Assembly (NCBI GenBank): GCA_050117475.1
Contig: JASFMR010000078.1
Coordinates: 1-17,957, forward strand
Source of the DNA: Fodinibius sp050117475
GTDB taxonomy: Bacteria; Bacteroidota; Rhodothermia; Balneolales; Balneolaceae
Direction of reading: 5' to 3'
DNA length: 17,957 bases
Shown: positions 7,472 to 14,363 of the stretch, piece after piece
Position numbering within the stretch: position 1 is the stretch's first letter
Layout of the letters: each line of letters starts with the position of its first letter
The notes under the pieces: model-generated
Told to the model about the DNA's origin: nothing
Database searches by the model: none
What the model saw: the letters and a program-made list of their open reading frames with translations, nothing else
Made by a program: the position numbers and the translations under genes

Positions 7472-7957
7472 TTATTTTAAAATAAATATAAAATAATGAT
7501 TAGATCTCCATTTTCTATTGACAGCAAGAATATCGGCTCTATACATCCCTGCACGATTGGTCATAATTCTGCATACCGCCTGATTTTCGACAACAACCAA
7601 GCCATGAGTATAAGCCAGCTCCCAGGCCCAATCTTCTTTTTCTTCGTTCCAATAGGTAATTTGGATAAAAGCAGTTTTCGTATCTTTAAAATCGATTTGA
7701 AATTTTACCAGCGCGAAGGTAACTCCATCTTGAATAAATTCTCCTGTTTTCCAAGCTTGAATCTTTAGCGCATAAGGATTGGGTCTAAACTTCTTTTGCA
7801 ATTGATGTATAGGATTGCATCCTTGCAGCAGTAAGGGTAAAAGGAACAAAAGTTTCTTTATTTCAGGCAGGCCGGTCTTGTTGCAAATATTCTCCAGGGT
7901 TATGTCCCAATAACTCTTCTCTATTTTAGAGCAGTATTTCAATACGGGGTTTGGCAT
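7472..7957 (-). CDS. Unrecognised small protein, possible lipoprotein
   Basis: 161 residues with no family I recognise. A hydrophobic run KKLLFLLPLLLQGC at about 34-47 ends in a cysteine and looks like a lipoprotein signal with a poor lipobox (LQGC). It is preceded by 33 hydrophilic residues, which is unusual for an export signal. The only ATG is at 7957, with AGGAT five bases upstream; no ATG lies closer to the hydrophobic run, although a CTG at its edge could in principle serve. The C-terminal half is beta-rich and aromatic (FALVKFQIDFKDTKTAFIQITYW, then WAWELAYTHGLVVVEN). The gene follows the ACP gene by 63 bases on the same strand and could be the last gene of that operon, but nothing in it suggests a role in acetyl metabolism. 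Probably real because of its length between two genes; function unknown. Confidence 0.6.
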   Translation of the reverse strand: MPNPVLKYCSKIEKSYWDITLENICNKTGLPEIKKLLFLLPLLLQGCNPIHQLQKKFRPNPYALKIQAWKTGEFIQDGVTFALVKFQIDFKDTKTAFIQITYWNEEKEDWAWELAYTHGLVVVENQAVCRIMTNRAGMYRADILAVNRKWRSNHYFIFILK

Positions 7958-8020
7958 AAGGATCCTATTAGAATATCAGATAGCTCAAACTTCAAATAGG
8001 AATTAATAAAGGGGCTGGCT

Positions 8021-8263
8021 TCAGGCCGAGGTTTCCAGAAAATCCTCGATTGCTTTCAAACTTCTGAGCTTCCCATAATCCTCTTCGGGGATATCAACAT
8101 GCAATTCCTCACTAATGCCCACCATCATATTATAAAAATCCATGGAGTCGATATCCAACGTTGCTCCTAGGTCATCGGTCGGCCGCAGCCTCTCCAGATC
8201 TGCTTCCGGAGCCACCCGGTGAAGATGCTTCTTAACGATGGATGAAAAGTCGACCTTATTCAT
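8021..8263 (-). CDS. Acyl carrier protein, coupled to the PDH E2 gene
   Basis: 80-residue acidic carrier protein. The phosphopantetheine attachment site is Ser40 in LDIDSMDFYNMM, matching the family DSL/DSM-[DE] motif, with helix 1 at about 5-17 and the C-terminal helix at about 67-78. It would carry acyl groups as thioesters on a 4'-phosphopantetheine arm. The ATG overlaps the TGA of the upstream E2 gene by four bases (ATGA), and a strong GGAGGAG ribosome site lies within the end of the E2 gene, so both are clearly expressed together. It is not in a fatty-acid synthesis cluster (no fabD, fabG, fabF or plsX nearby) and is likely a dedicated paralogue rather than the housekeeping AcpP. In context it may accept acetyl from the E2 lipoyl arm or from the acetyl-CoA synthetase; this is inference. 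The carrier call is secure, the partner is not. Confidence 0.9.
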   Translation of the reverse strand: MNKVDFSSIVKKHLHRVAPEADLERLRPTDDLGATLDIDSMDFYNMMVGISEELHVDIPEEDYGKLRSLKAIEDFLETSA

Positions 8264-9465
8264 AACTCCTCCGGATGTTGTAATTGATCATTCAGTTTCT
8301 CCAGGAATCGGGAGCCCGTATGTCCGTCGCTAGCCCGGTGATCGCCGGCAAGAGTAACACCCAAGACCGGGCGAATACTAATAGCCCCATCTACGGCAAG
8401 AGGCTTGTCCATAATTTTTCCAAACCCAATCAACGCCACCTGTGGTGGATAGATTATCCCATAAACTGTATCAGCGCCCCTTTCCCCCAGGCTGGTAATG
8501 GTTATCGTTGCGCTACTGATTTCCCGGCTTTTGAGGTGCCCTTCGCGGGCACGCATGATCATATCCAAAAACTCAACCCTTATTTCTTCCATCGATTTCA
8601 TGTCGGCATTCATAACAGCAGGAATCATCAGCCCGCCCTGTCGCAGGGATATGGCAAAACCGATATGAATCCCTTCCTCTATATGCATCATCTCATCCGT
8701 CCAGAAACCGTTAAGTTCGGGTACTTCAGTCAATGCGTTCGCAACAGCCTTAATCAGCAACATAGGTGGCAGAATTCGTTCATTGACAGCGCGTTTCTTG
8801 TTGGTCTCTTCCAACCAATCCAGGGCTGCCTTCAAATCGATGTCAGTCTCGAGGTAATAATGTGGGATCTCCTGATTCGATCGGCTCATAGCCGCAGCAA
8901 TTGCTTTCCGCATGCTTTTGGGTGTTGTCTCAGCGTCAGCAATCTGTTCTGCCATCTCAATCTCTTTTCTAAATGTTTCTTCACCTTTTACCTCTTGGGC
9001 AAAAGCTTCCACATCTTTTTTGTGAATGGTACCTTCAGGACCCGATCCTTTCACTTTGCTGAGATCCACATTCAAATCTTTCGCAACCCGACGGGCAAGC
9101 GGCGATGCCTTCAGCCGATGCAGCCTCGGCTCTTTTTCTTTTGGAACGACCGGGCGGCCCTGTTTTCCGTTTTCTTCGATATGCTTTTCCTTGACCCCTT
9201 TTTCTTCCCTTGTTATTACTTTTTGTTCTTTTTTGCCATCGATAACGGCCATTACAGCTCCCACAGGAATTGTTTCTCCTTCCTTTGCCCGCAGTTCGGT
9301 GATTGTACCTTCTTCAAATACTTCAATATCAATCAATCCTTTTTCGGTATCAATTTCTCCAATGATGTCTCCCTTTTTAACCTTATCGCCCGGTTTGACA
9401 AACCATTGAATAAGTTTAGCTTCAATCATTTGCGATCCCAGGCTGGGCATGACGAATTCACCCAT
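8260..9465 (-). CDS. pdhC: Dihydrolipoamide acetyltransferase, E2 of a pyruvate dehydrogenase-type complex
   Basis: 401-residue E2 core subunit, which accepts the acyl group from E1 on its lipoyl arm and transfers it to CoA. One lipoyl domain at 1-80 has the lipoylated lysine as Lys42 in GEIDTEKGLIDIE, a variant of the usual ETDKA motif. A charged linker (80-115) leads to the peripheral-subunit-binding domain (118-155; ASPLARRVAKDLNVDLSKVKGSGPEGTIHKKDV) and the catalytic domain (180-401) with active-site His376 and Asp380 in DHRASDG. The frame runs 53 codons further upstream inside the E1 beta gene, but the start at 9465 is fixed by MGEFVMPSLG, the standard lipoyl-domain opening, and by a GGGAGGT site five bases before it. 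It overlaps E1 beta by 8 bases and the ACP gene by 4. The intact binding domain implies an E3 partner, which is not encoded here. Confidence 0.94.
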   Translation of the reverse strand: MGEFVMPSLGSQMIEAKLIQWFVKPGDKVKKGDIIGEIDTEKGLIDIEVFEEGTITELRAKEGETIPVGAVMAVIDGKKEQKVITREEKGVKEKHIEENGKQGRPVVPKEKEPRLHRLKASPLARRVAKDLNVDLSKVKGSGPEGTIHKKDVEAFAQEVKGEETFRKEIEMAEQIADAETTPKSMRKAIAAAMSRSNQEIPHYYLETDIDLKAALDWLEETNKKRAVNERILPPMLLIKAVANALTEVPELNGFWTDEMMHIEEGIHIGFAISLRQGGLMIPAVMNADMKSMEEIRVEFLDMIMRAREGHLKSREISSATITITSLGERGADTVYGIIYPPQVALIGFGKIMDKPLAVDGAISIRPVLGVTLAGDHRASDGHTGSRFLEKLNDQLQHPEEL

Positions 9466-10456
9466 AGATACCTCCCATTTTCTTGATTCGATCAACAATT
9501 TCCTCCGGCTGCGGCAGGGACGCTTGCTCAAGATGCTTTGCATAGGGAGCCGGGACTTCCACTCCACACACACGTTCAACGGGACAATCCAAATTGTAGA
9601 ACAACTCTTCTGTGATTCGTGCACTCAGCTCTGCAGAGATGCCCCCGCTGTGCCATCCTTCATCAACGATCAGGGCCCGGCCTGTTTTGTTTACAGAAGC
9701 GAAAATCGTCTCATCATCAATAGGCCGCAGGACCCGAAGATCAACGACTTCAGCTTCAATACCCTCCTTTGCCAGTTGTTCTGCCGCTTTCAATGACTTA
9801 TGCAGGCCAATTCCATATGAGAGAATACTAACGTCGGCACCTTTCCGCCTCACCTTCGCTCTGGATATATCGACCACCGCACCATCACTGAAAAATTCGG
9901 CCTCATAATTATAAAGCGTAGTATTCTCAAATATCAGTACCGGATCCGGGTCTTCGAGCGCCGGCCCAAGCATGCCAAATGCATCTTCGACAGTAGCCGG
10001 TGTCAGAATCTTTAGCCCCGGTATATGAGCATACCATCCCTCCAGACTGCGTGAATGCTGGGCCGCAAGCTGTTTTCCCCCTCCCGTAGCTATACGAATT
10101 ACCACCGGCACACCAAACTGCCCCCCAGACATATAACGAAGGATAGCAGCAGTATTGATAATCTGATCGGCGGCAAGCAAGCTAAAATTAACCGTCATAA
10201 TCTCCACAATAGGCCGCATTCCGGCAACAGCAGCACCGATACCACAGCCCGTAAACCCCGATTCTGATAACGGCGTATCAATGATTCGTTCCTCCCCAAA
10301 CTCTTCCAGCATCCCCTCGCTTACGTTAAAACAACCGCCATATCTTCCCACATCTTCCCCCATCAGGAAAACGCGATCATCTTTCTTCATAGCTTCTCTC
10401 ATGGCCTCACGAACGGCCTGCCTGTATGTAATAGTTTGTTGGGCTACTTTATCCAT
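9458..10456 (-). CDS. pdhB: Pyruvate dehydrogenase-type E1 component, beta subunit
   Basis: 332-residue beta subunit of a heterotetrameric thiamin-diphosphate-dependent 2-oxoacid dehydrogenase. Family motifs: FLMGEDVGRYGG (30-41), RIIDTPLSESGFTGCGIGAAVAGMRPIVE (57-85; includes the Glu of TPLSE that contacts thiamin), QLAAQHSRSLEGWYAHIPGLKI (129-150, with conserved His134) and VVDLRVLRPIDDETI in the C-terminal transketolase-like domain. This pattern fits pyruvate or acetoin dehydrogenase better than branched-chain dehydrogenase; I favour pyruvate because the alpha subunit is of PDH type. An AGGAA site precedes the ATG. It follows the alpha-subunit gene by 59 bases, and its last codons contain the E2 ribosome site and start. 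Full length, no broken motifs. Confidence 0.92.
   Translation of the reverse strand: MDKVAQQTITYRQAVREAMREAMKKDDRVFLMGEDVGRYGGCFNVSEGMLEEFGEERIIDTPLSESGFTGCGIGAAVAGMRPIVEIMTVNFSLLAADQIINTAAILRYMSGGQFGVPVVIRIATGGGKQLAAQHSRSLEGWYAHIPGLKILTPATVEDAFGMLGPALEDPDPVLIFENTTLYNYEAEFFSDGAVVDISRAKVRRKGADVSILSYGIGLHKSLKAAEQLAKEGIEAEVVDLRVLRPIDDETIFASVNKTGRALIVDEGWHSGGISAELSARITEELFYNLDCPVERVCGVEVPAPYAKHLEQASLPQPEEIVDRIKKMGGIYG
9470..9476 (-). promoter_or_regulatory. Ribosome binding site that fixes the E2 start
   Basis: GGGAGGT on the minus strand, five bases before the ATG at 9465 and inside the last codons of the E1 beta gene (MGGIYG). It decides the E2 start against the longer open frame that reaches 9624. 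Confidence 0.85.
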
Positions 10457-10515
10457 TATAACACCGGTTCCTAAGTATTTGTTAAAACCTATGGGATGAC
10501 ATCAGATACACTCTT

Positions 10516-11520
10516 TTACTCGCTGTATACATACTTAGTGAGGTTTTCCAGAGGTTCTTCTGTGCCTTCTTCCGCAAAAGCTACGGCAGCTTCCACTTCT
10601 TGGGCAACCTCTTGATCCAACTTTTTAAATTCTTCATCCGTCAATATTTTTTCTTTTTTCAGTTTTTCTGAAAATGTTTTAATAGGATCTCGTTTCTTCC
10701 ATTCCTTTACTTCCGACTTCTTACGATATCTCTCCGGATCGAACATAGAATGCGCCCGGTAACGGTAGGTGCGGCATTCCAGGAAAAATGGTTTCTTCTT
10801 TTTTTTCACATAATCGATAGCCTTCCGTGCAGCATCTGATACCGCCACCACATCCATGCCGTCTACGCCAGCTCCTTTAACTTTATATGCTTCAACTTTC
10901 GAAACCAAGTCAGTTTCAGCCTCGGCCAACTCGAAAGGCATCCCCATGGAGTAAAGATTGTTTTCACACACAAACAAGACCGGTAGATCCCAAAGCGAGG
11001 CCAGGTTCATTGATTCATGAAATTCCCCTTCGTCTACGGCACCTTCTCCAAAAAAACAACAGACTATGGCATCTTTTTGCTGTCTCTTGTAGGCAAAAGC
11101 AATTCCCACTGCCATCGGTAAACCATTTCCAACGATTGCAGAACCACCAAAGAAATTGGTCTCCTTATCATAAAGATGCATGGAACCACCCCGCCCTCCA
11201 CTGCACCCTTCCGCTTTTCCAAACATTTCTGCCATGATGCTTCCCATCGATACGCCGCGGATCAATGCATGGCCATGCTCCCTATAGGTTGCAACAATGC
11301 TATCCTCTTTTTTGAGATTCTCAATAATTCCTACCGCAACGGCTTCTTCTCCGTCATATAAATGCAAGAAACCACGGATTTTTTCCTGGGTATAAAGTTC
11401 ATAGGCCATCTCCTCCATCTGCCTGATTCGCATCATCTGATGAAGCAAATGTAATTTTAGCTCCTTGCCTGAATCTTTTGATTCAGTCCTCTTTTTGCGT
11501 GTCTTTTTTCTTGTTGCCAT
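10516..11520 (-). CDS. pdhA: Pyruvate dehydrogenase-type E1 component, alpha subunit
   Basis: 334-residue alpha subunit; with the beta subunit it decarboxylates the 2-oxoacid and reductively acylates the E2 lipoyl arm. After a Lys/Arg-rich N-terminal tail (4-20) comes the PdhA-type core: GFLHLYDGEEAVAVG (50-64), GGRGGSMHLYDKETNFFGGSAIVGNGLPMAVG (108-139) and the thiamin-diphosphate motif from GEG (158-160) to ENN (186-188). The usual motif is GDG...NN, so Asp is replaced by Glu at 159. The loop YRYRAHSMFDPERYR (252-266) matches the E1 alpha phosphorylation-loop region of PDH. These features point to pyruvate as substrate rather than branched-chain oxoacids; acetoin is the main alternative. 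GTGGAA precedes the ATG, and the acetyl-CoA synthetase gene ends only 14 bases upstream, so the two are co-transcribed. Confidence 0.92.
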   Translation of the reverse strand: MATRKKTRKKRTESKDSGKELKLHLLHQMMRIRQMEEMAYELYTQEKIRGFLHLYDGEEAVAVGIIENLKKEDSIVATYREHGHALIRGVSMGSIMAEMFGKAEGCSGGRGGSMHLYDKETNFFGGSAIVGNGLPMAVGIAFAYKRQQKDAIVCCFFGEGAVDEGEFHESMNLASLWDLPVLFVCENNLYSMGMPFELAEAETDLVSKVEAYKVKGAGVDGMDVVAVSDAARKAIDYVKKKKKPFFLECRTYRYRAHSMFDPERYRKKSEVKEWKKRDPIKTFSEKLKKEKILTDEEFKKLDQEVAQEVEAAVAFAEEGTEEPLENLTKYVYSE

Positions 11521-11534
11521 TAAATTCCACTTTG

Positions 11535-13271
11535 TTATGTCGATTTGTTGGCTTTTTCAAGCTCTTGATCCCGTAACAGCCGGCGCATGATCTTTCCGCT
11601 CCTCGTTTTGGGCAACTCACTTATAAATTCAATTTCTTTCGGCGCAACTGCGGGTCCGAGCCGTTCCCTGGCAAATCCCTTGATTTCAAGATTAAGCTCC
11701 TCATCAGTATCAAAATTAGTTTTGAGAGTGATAAACGCTTTCACTGTCTCCCCCATTACCGGATCAGGTTTTCCAATTACAGCTGCCTCGGCTACGGCGG
11801 GGTGTTCCATAAGCACATTCTCTACTTCAAAAGGACCCACCATGTGTCCGGCCGTTTTGATGATATCGTCGGCACGTCCCACAAACCAGAAATAACCGTC
11901 CTGATCCCTGCTCGCCAAATCTCCGGTTAAGTACCAATTGTCAATGAAACATTTTTGATACCGTTCTTCATCATCAAGGTAACCGCGGAACATGGAAGGC
12001 CAGCCCGGCCTTAGGGCAAGTTCCCCTTGCTCGCCGGGTGCTTCAACCACTTGTAATTTATCAATCAATTCTGACCGCTTGACAATTTCCGCTTTGACTC
12101 CAGGCAATGGTTTGCCCATAGATCCCGGTTTAACAGGCATGCAAGGATAGTTCGCAATCATGATCCCACCGGTTTCGGTCTGCCACCAATTATCAAGTAT
12201 GGGCATACCCAGTGTTTGCTGACTCCATCGCACGGCCTCTGGGTTTAAAGGCTCTCCGACACTATGGATCAAGCGTAGCCGGCTTAAATCATATTCTTTC
12301 ATTACATCTATTTCCATTCTCATAAGCCGGCGTATTGCTGTAGGTGCTGTATACCAAATGGTTACCTTCTGATTTTCAAGGATGTCATACCAAAGCCTGG
12401 CATCAAATTCAGCTTCAACTACTAGATTGGTAATCCCATGCATCAATGGCGAAAGTATACCGTAAGAAGTACCTGTAACCCATCCCGGATCGGCCGTACA
12501 CCAGAAGATATCCCCGGGATGGAAGTCCAAGACAAATTTACCGGTTATAAAATGCGTAAGTGCAGCCTTATGAACATGAATCACCCCTTTAGGCATGCCG
12601 GTGGTACCGCTGGTAAAATGGAGCAAGGCACGATCTTCAGGCTCAGTATGTACCATGCGGAAATCATTTCTCGCATGGTACATTAGCCGGGGGAACGAGC
12701 GAATGTAGTGGTCCCGATCCTTTTTAACATCGGTAAGTAATATAAACCGGAGGTGCTCAAGGCGGTCAAGCAACCCTTTCACTTTTTTCTCGAAAAGCTC
12801 CTCGGTAATGACCAGTACCTTGATCTTTCCTTTGCTCAGCCGCTGGTAAATGGGCTCGGGGCCGTAAATAGAAAACAACGGGCAGTACACACTTCCATTT
12901 TTCAAGGTGCCCAGCGCTGTGATATATAATTCCGGGATACGACCGGTAAGGGTACATACTACATCACCCTTTTGAATATTCAGATCTTGCAATACGCTTG
13001 CAAAACGGTCGGTCTCCTCTTTTAAATCTTTATATGTAAATTCTTTTGTAAACCCTTTTTCCCCAAGCCATCGCAAAGCCACGGTATCGCGTTTTTCCCC
13101 TTCAACGTGACGATCCACCGCTTCATAAGCAATATTTAATCCACCATTGGGAAGTCCCGTTAACTCTAATCTAACCTTGTCCCAGTTAAACGAGGCATAC
13201 TCTTCGTCATAGTCGGCTAAATTGGGTATTATATCGGTTACTCTCTGCTCGATCAACTTTTCCTTTGGCAT
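11535..13271 (-). CDS. acsA: AMP-forming acetyl-CoA synthetase, AcsA type
   Basis: 578-residue acyl-adenylate-forming enzyme, closely similar in motif order and length to Bacillus AcsA: acetate + ATP + CoA to acetyl-CoA + AMP + PPi. Visible: LNIAYEAVDRHVEG near the N-terminus, the phosphate loop HFTSGTTGMPKGVIHVH (218-234), WCTADPGWVTGTSYGI, HSVGEPLNPEAVRW, DNWWQTETGG (360-369; the Trp-rich motif that limits the pocket to acetate or similarly short acids), YLTGD (447-451), the hinge GRADDIIKTAG (465-475) and PKTRSGKIMRR (554-564) with catalytic Lys560, the residue controlled by acetylation in this family. The frame opens at a TTG (13289) with ATGs at 13277 and 13271; I chose 13271 because AGGA is nine bases upstream of it but only three from 13277. 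It lies between the SDR gene (140-base gap) and E1 alpha (14-base gap). Confidence 0.93.
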   Translation of the reverse strand: MPKEKLIEQRVTDIIPNLADYDEEYASFNWDKVRLELTGLPNGGLNIAYEAVDRHVEGEKRDTVALRWLGEKGFTKEFTYKDLKEETDRFASVLQDLNIQKGDVVCTLTGRIPELYITALGTLKNGSVYCPLFSIYGPEPIYQRLSKGKIKVLVITEELFEKKVKGLLDRLEHLRFILLTDVKKDRDHYIRSFPRLMYHARNDFRMVHTEPEDRALLHFTSGTTGMPKGVIHVHKAALTHFITGKFVLDFHPGDIFWCTADPGWVTGTSYGILSPLMHGITNLVVEAEFDARLWYDILENQKVTIWYTAPTAIRRLMRMEIDVMKEYDLSRLRLIHSVGEPLNPEAVRWSQQTLGMPILDNWWQTETGGIMIANYPCMPVKPGSMGKPLPGVKAEIVKRSELIDKLQVVEAPGEQGELALRPGWPSMFRGYLDDEERYQKCFIDNWYLTGDLASRDQDGYFWFVGRADDIIKTAGHMVGPFEVENVLMEHPAVAEAAVIGKPDPVMGETVKAFITLKTNFDTDEELNLEIKGFARERLGPAVAPKEIEFISELPKTRSGKIMRRLLRDQELEKANKST

Positions 13272-13411
13272 AGTCATAAATCCTGTCAACTTATAGTGTT
13301 GCTAAAGTATATTTAATCCTGATGAATCACTGACAGAGGATATCGATCGTTTTGTTGTAGATATATTTCCTACAGACTGATGTTTCCAGAGGGATGTCTA
13401 GTTCATAAAAA

Positions 13412-14161
13412 TTACCTTGCCGTAAATCCCCCGTCAACGGCAAGAGTCTGCCCTGTAACAAAGGAAGCCTTATCTGAACAGAGCCAAACCACAGCTTCGG
13501 CAACTTCAGCGGGTTTCCCCAATCTTCCCATGGGGTGCTGTGCAATCAAATTCTTGCGTTCTTCCGTTTGATCACCGACAAAACGGTCTATCATAGGCGT
13601 TTGAATGGCTCCCGGGCATACGGAGTTAATCCTGATCCCCTGCTCTGCATATTCCAAGGCTGCTGTTTTAGTCAGCCCGTTAATACCATGCTTACTCGAT
13701 ACATAGGCAGGTATGCCTGGAAATCCCAATAATCCCGCTATCGATGAAATATTAACAATCGCTCCCTCATTGGCCTTGAGCATCTCAGGGATTTCATACT
13801 TCATGCATAGCCAAGTCCCTTCCAGATTAGTCCTGATAACCCGTTCCCAATTTTTGGCCGTGCATTCAACCGTAAAAGACTGTTCTCCCTCAATACCGGC
13901 GTTATTGCATGCATAGTCTAAGCGTCCAAAACGACTTATCGTTTCTGCAACCATATCCCTTATTTCGCCTTCCTTGGATATGTCAACCTGTAATGCCACC
14001 CCCTTTTCCCCAGCTTTTTTAACCAATTCCAACGTTTCATTTACACCCTTCGGGTCTTGATCGACCAGTACCACCGTGGCTCCATGAATTGCAAACAACT
14101 CTGCCGTTGCTCTTCCTATCCCAGAGGCAGCTCCCGTAACAATTGCAACTTTCCCTTTCAT
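13412..14161 (-). CDS. Short-chain dehydrogenase/reductase (classical SDR)
   Basis: 249-residue NAD(P)-dependent oxidoreductase of the classical SDR type. Rossmann motif TGAASGIG (9-16), Asp34 at the end of the second strand (suggests NAD(H) over NADP(H)), NNAG (86-89), the catalytic triad Ser140, Tyr153 and Lys157 (ISSIAG...YVSSK), and the C-terminal GQTLAVDGGFTAR. It resembles the glucose-1-dehydrogenase/FabG-like group, whose members act on many alcohols and ketones, so the substrate cannot be read from sequence. It heads the minus-strand run into acetyl-CoA synthetase and PDH, with a 140-base gap before the next gene that could hold another promoter. With a carrier protein at the other end of the run, a 3-oxoacyl or acetoin-type reduction is thinkable but unproven. 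A strong AGGAGAGGAA ribosome site sits before the ATG. Confidence 0.9.
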   Translation of the reverse strand: MKGKVAIVTGAASGIGRATAELFAIHGATVVLVDQDPKGVNETLELVKKAGEKGVALQVDISKEGEIRDMVAETISRFGRLDYACNNAGIEGEQSFTVECTAKNWERVIRTNLEGTWLCMKYEIPEMLKANEGAIVNISSIAGLLGFPGIPAYVSSKHGINGLTKTAALEYAEQGIRINSVCPGAIQTPMIDRFVGDQTEERKNLIAQHPMGRLGKPAEVAEAVVWLCSDKASFVTGQTLAVDGGFTAR

Positions 14162-14363
14162 GTATTCCTCTCCTGAATTTTAATTCTCGATGAAAACTCC
14201 TGTCATGTTACAAAAAAATCACACTGTTATACGACAGGGAAAATACTACGCTGCTGGAGTCATAATCTTAACTACAAAAAAGTCAGGCATTGTACTATGG
14301 ACAGAACGTTAATAATTATTGATAATATGTTAATCAATAATTTATGGGTTTTTCCCAAAGCTC
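14162..14363. promoter_or_regulatory. Divergent promoter region of the SDR/PDH run and the hydrolase gene
   Basis: 202-base spacer between divergent genes; both transcripts must start here. The half near the hydrolase is strongly A/T-rich and carries the inverted repeat at 14314-14342. For the minus strand, TTAAGA and TAGTAT hexamers 17 bases apart are a weak promoter candidate. I cannot place either transcription start with confidence. Confidence 0.5.
14314..14342. repeat. Perfect 10-bp inverted repeat, possible operator
   Basis: AATTATTGAT and ATCAATAATT flank a nine-base spacer (AATATGTTA), about 21 bases before the hydrolase ATG. The symmetric arms spaced about two helical turns centre to centre fit a dimeric repressor site; an A/T-rich hairpin in the 5' leader is the alternative. 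No regulator gene is nearby. Confidence 0.5.

Noticed and set aside
7472..7485. 14-bp A/T-only palindrome TTATTTTAAAATAA at the convergent gene ends
   Set aside because: Low-complexity A/T sequence that overlaps the stop codon of the minus-strand gene; no evidence of a binding site or terminator beyond chance.
8284..9486. 400-codon plus-strand open frame antisense to E2
   Set aside because: It lies opposite the well-conserved E2 gene, has no start signal or recognisable domain, and its composition (Phe/Ser/His-rich) is what the reverse complement of E2 codons gives.
9466..9624. 53-codon upstream extension of the E2 frame
   Set aside because: It lies inside the E1 beta coding sequence in another frame; the lipoyl domain begins at the ATG at 9465, which has its own strong ribosome site.
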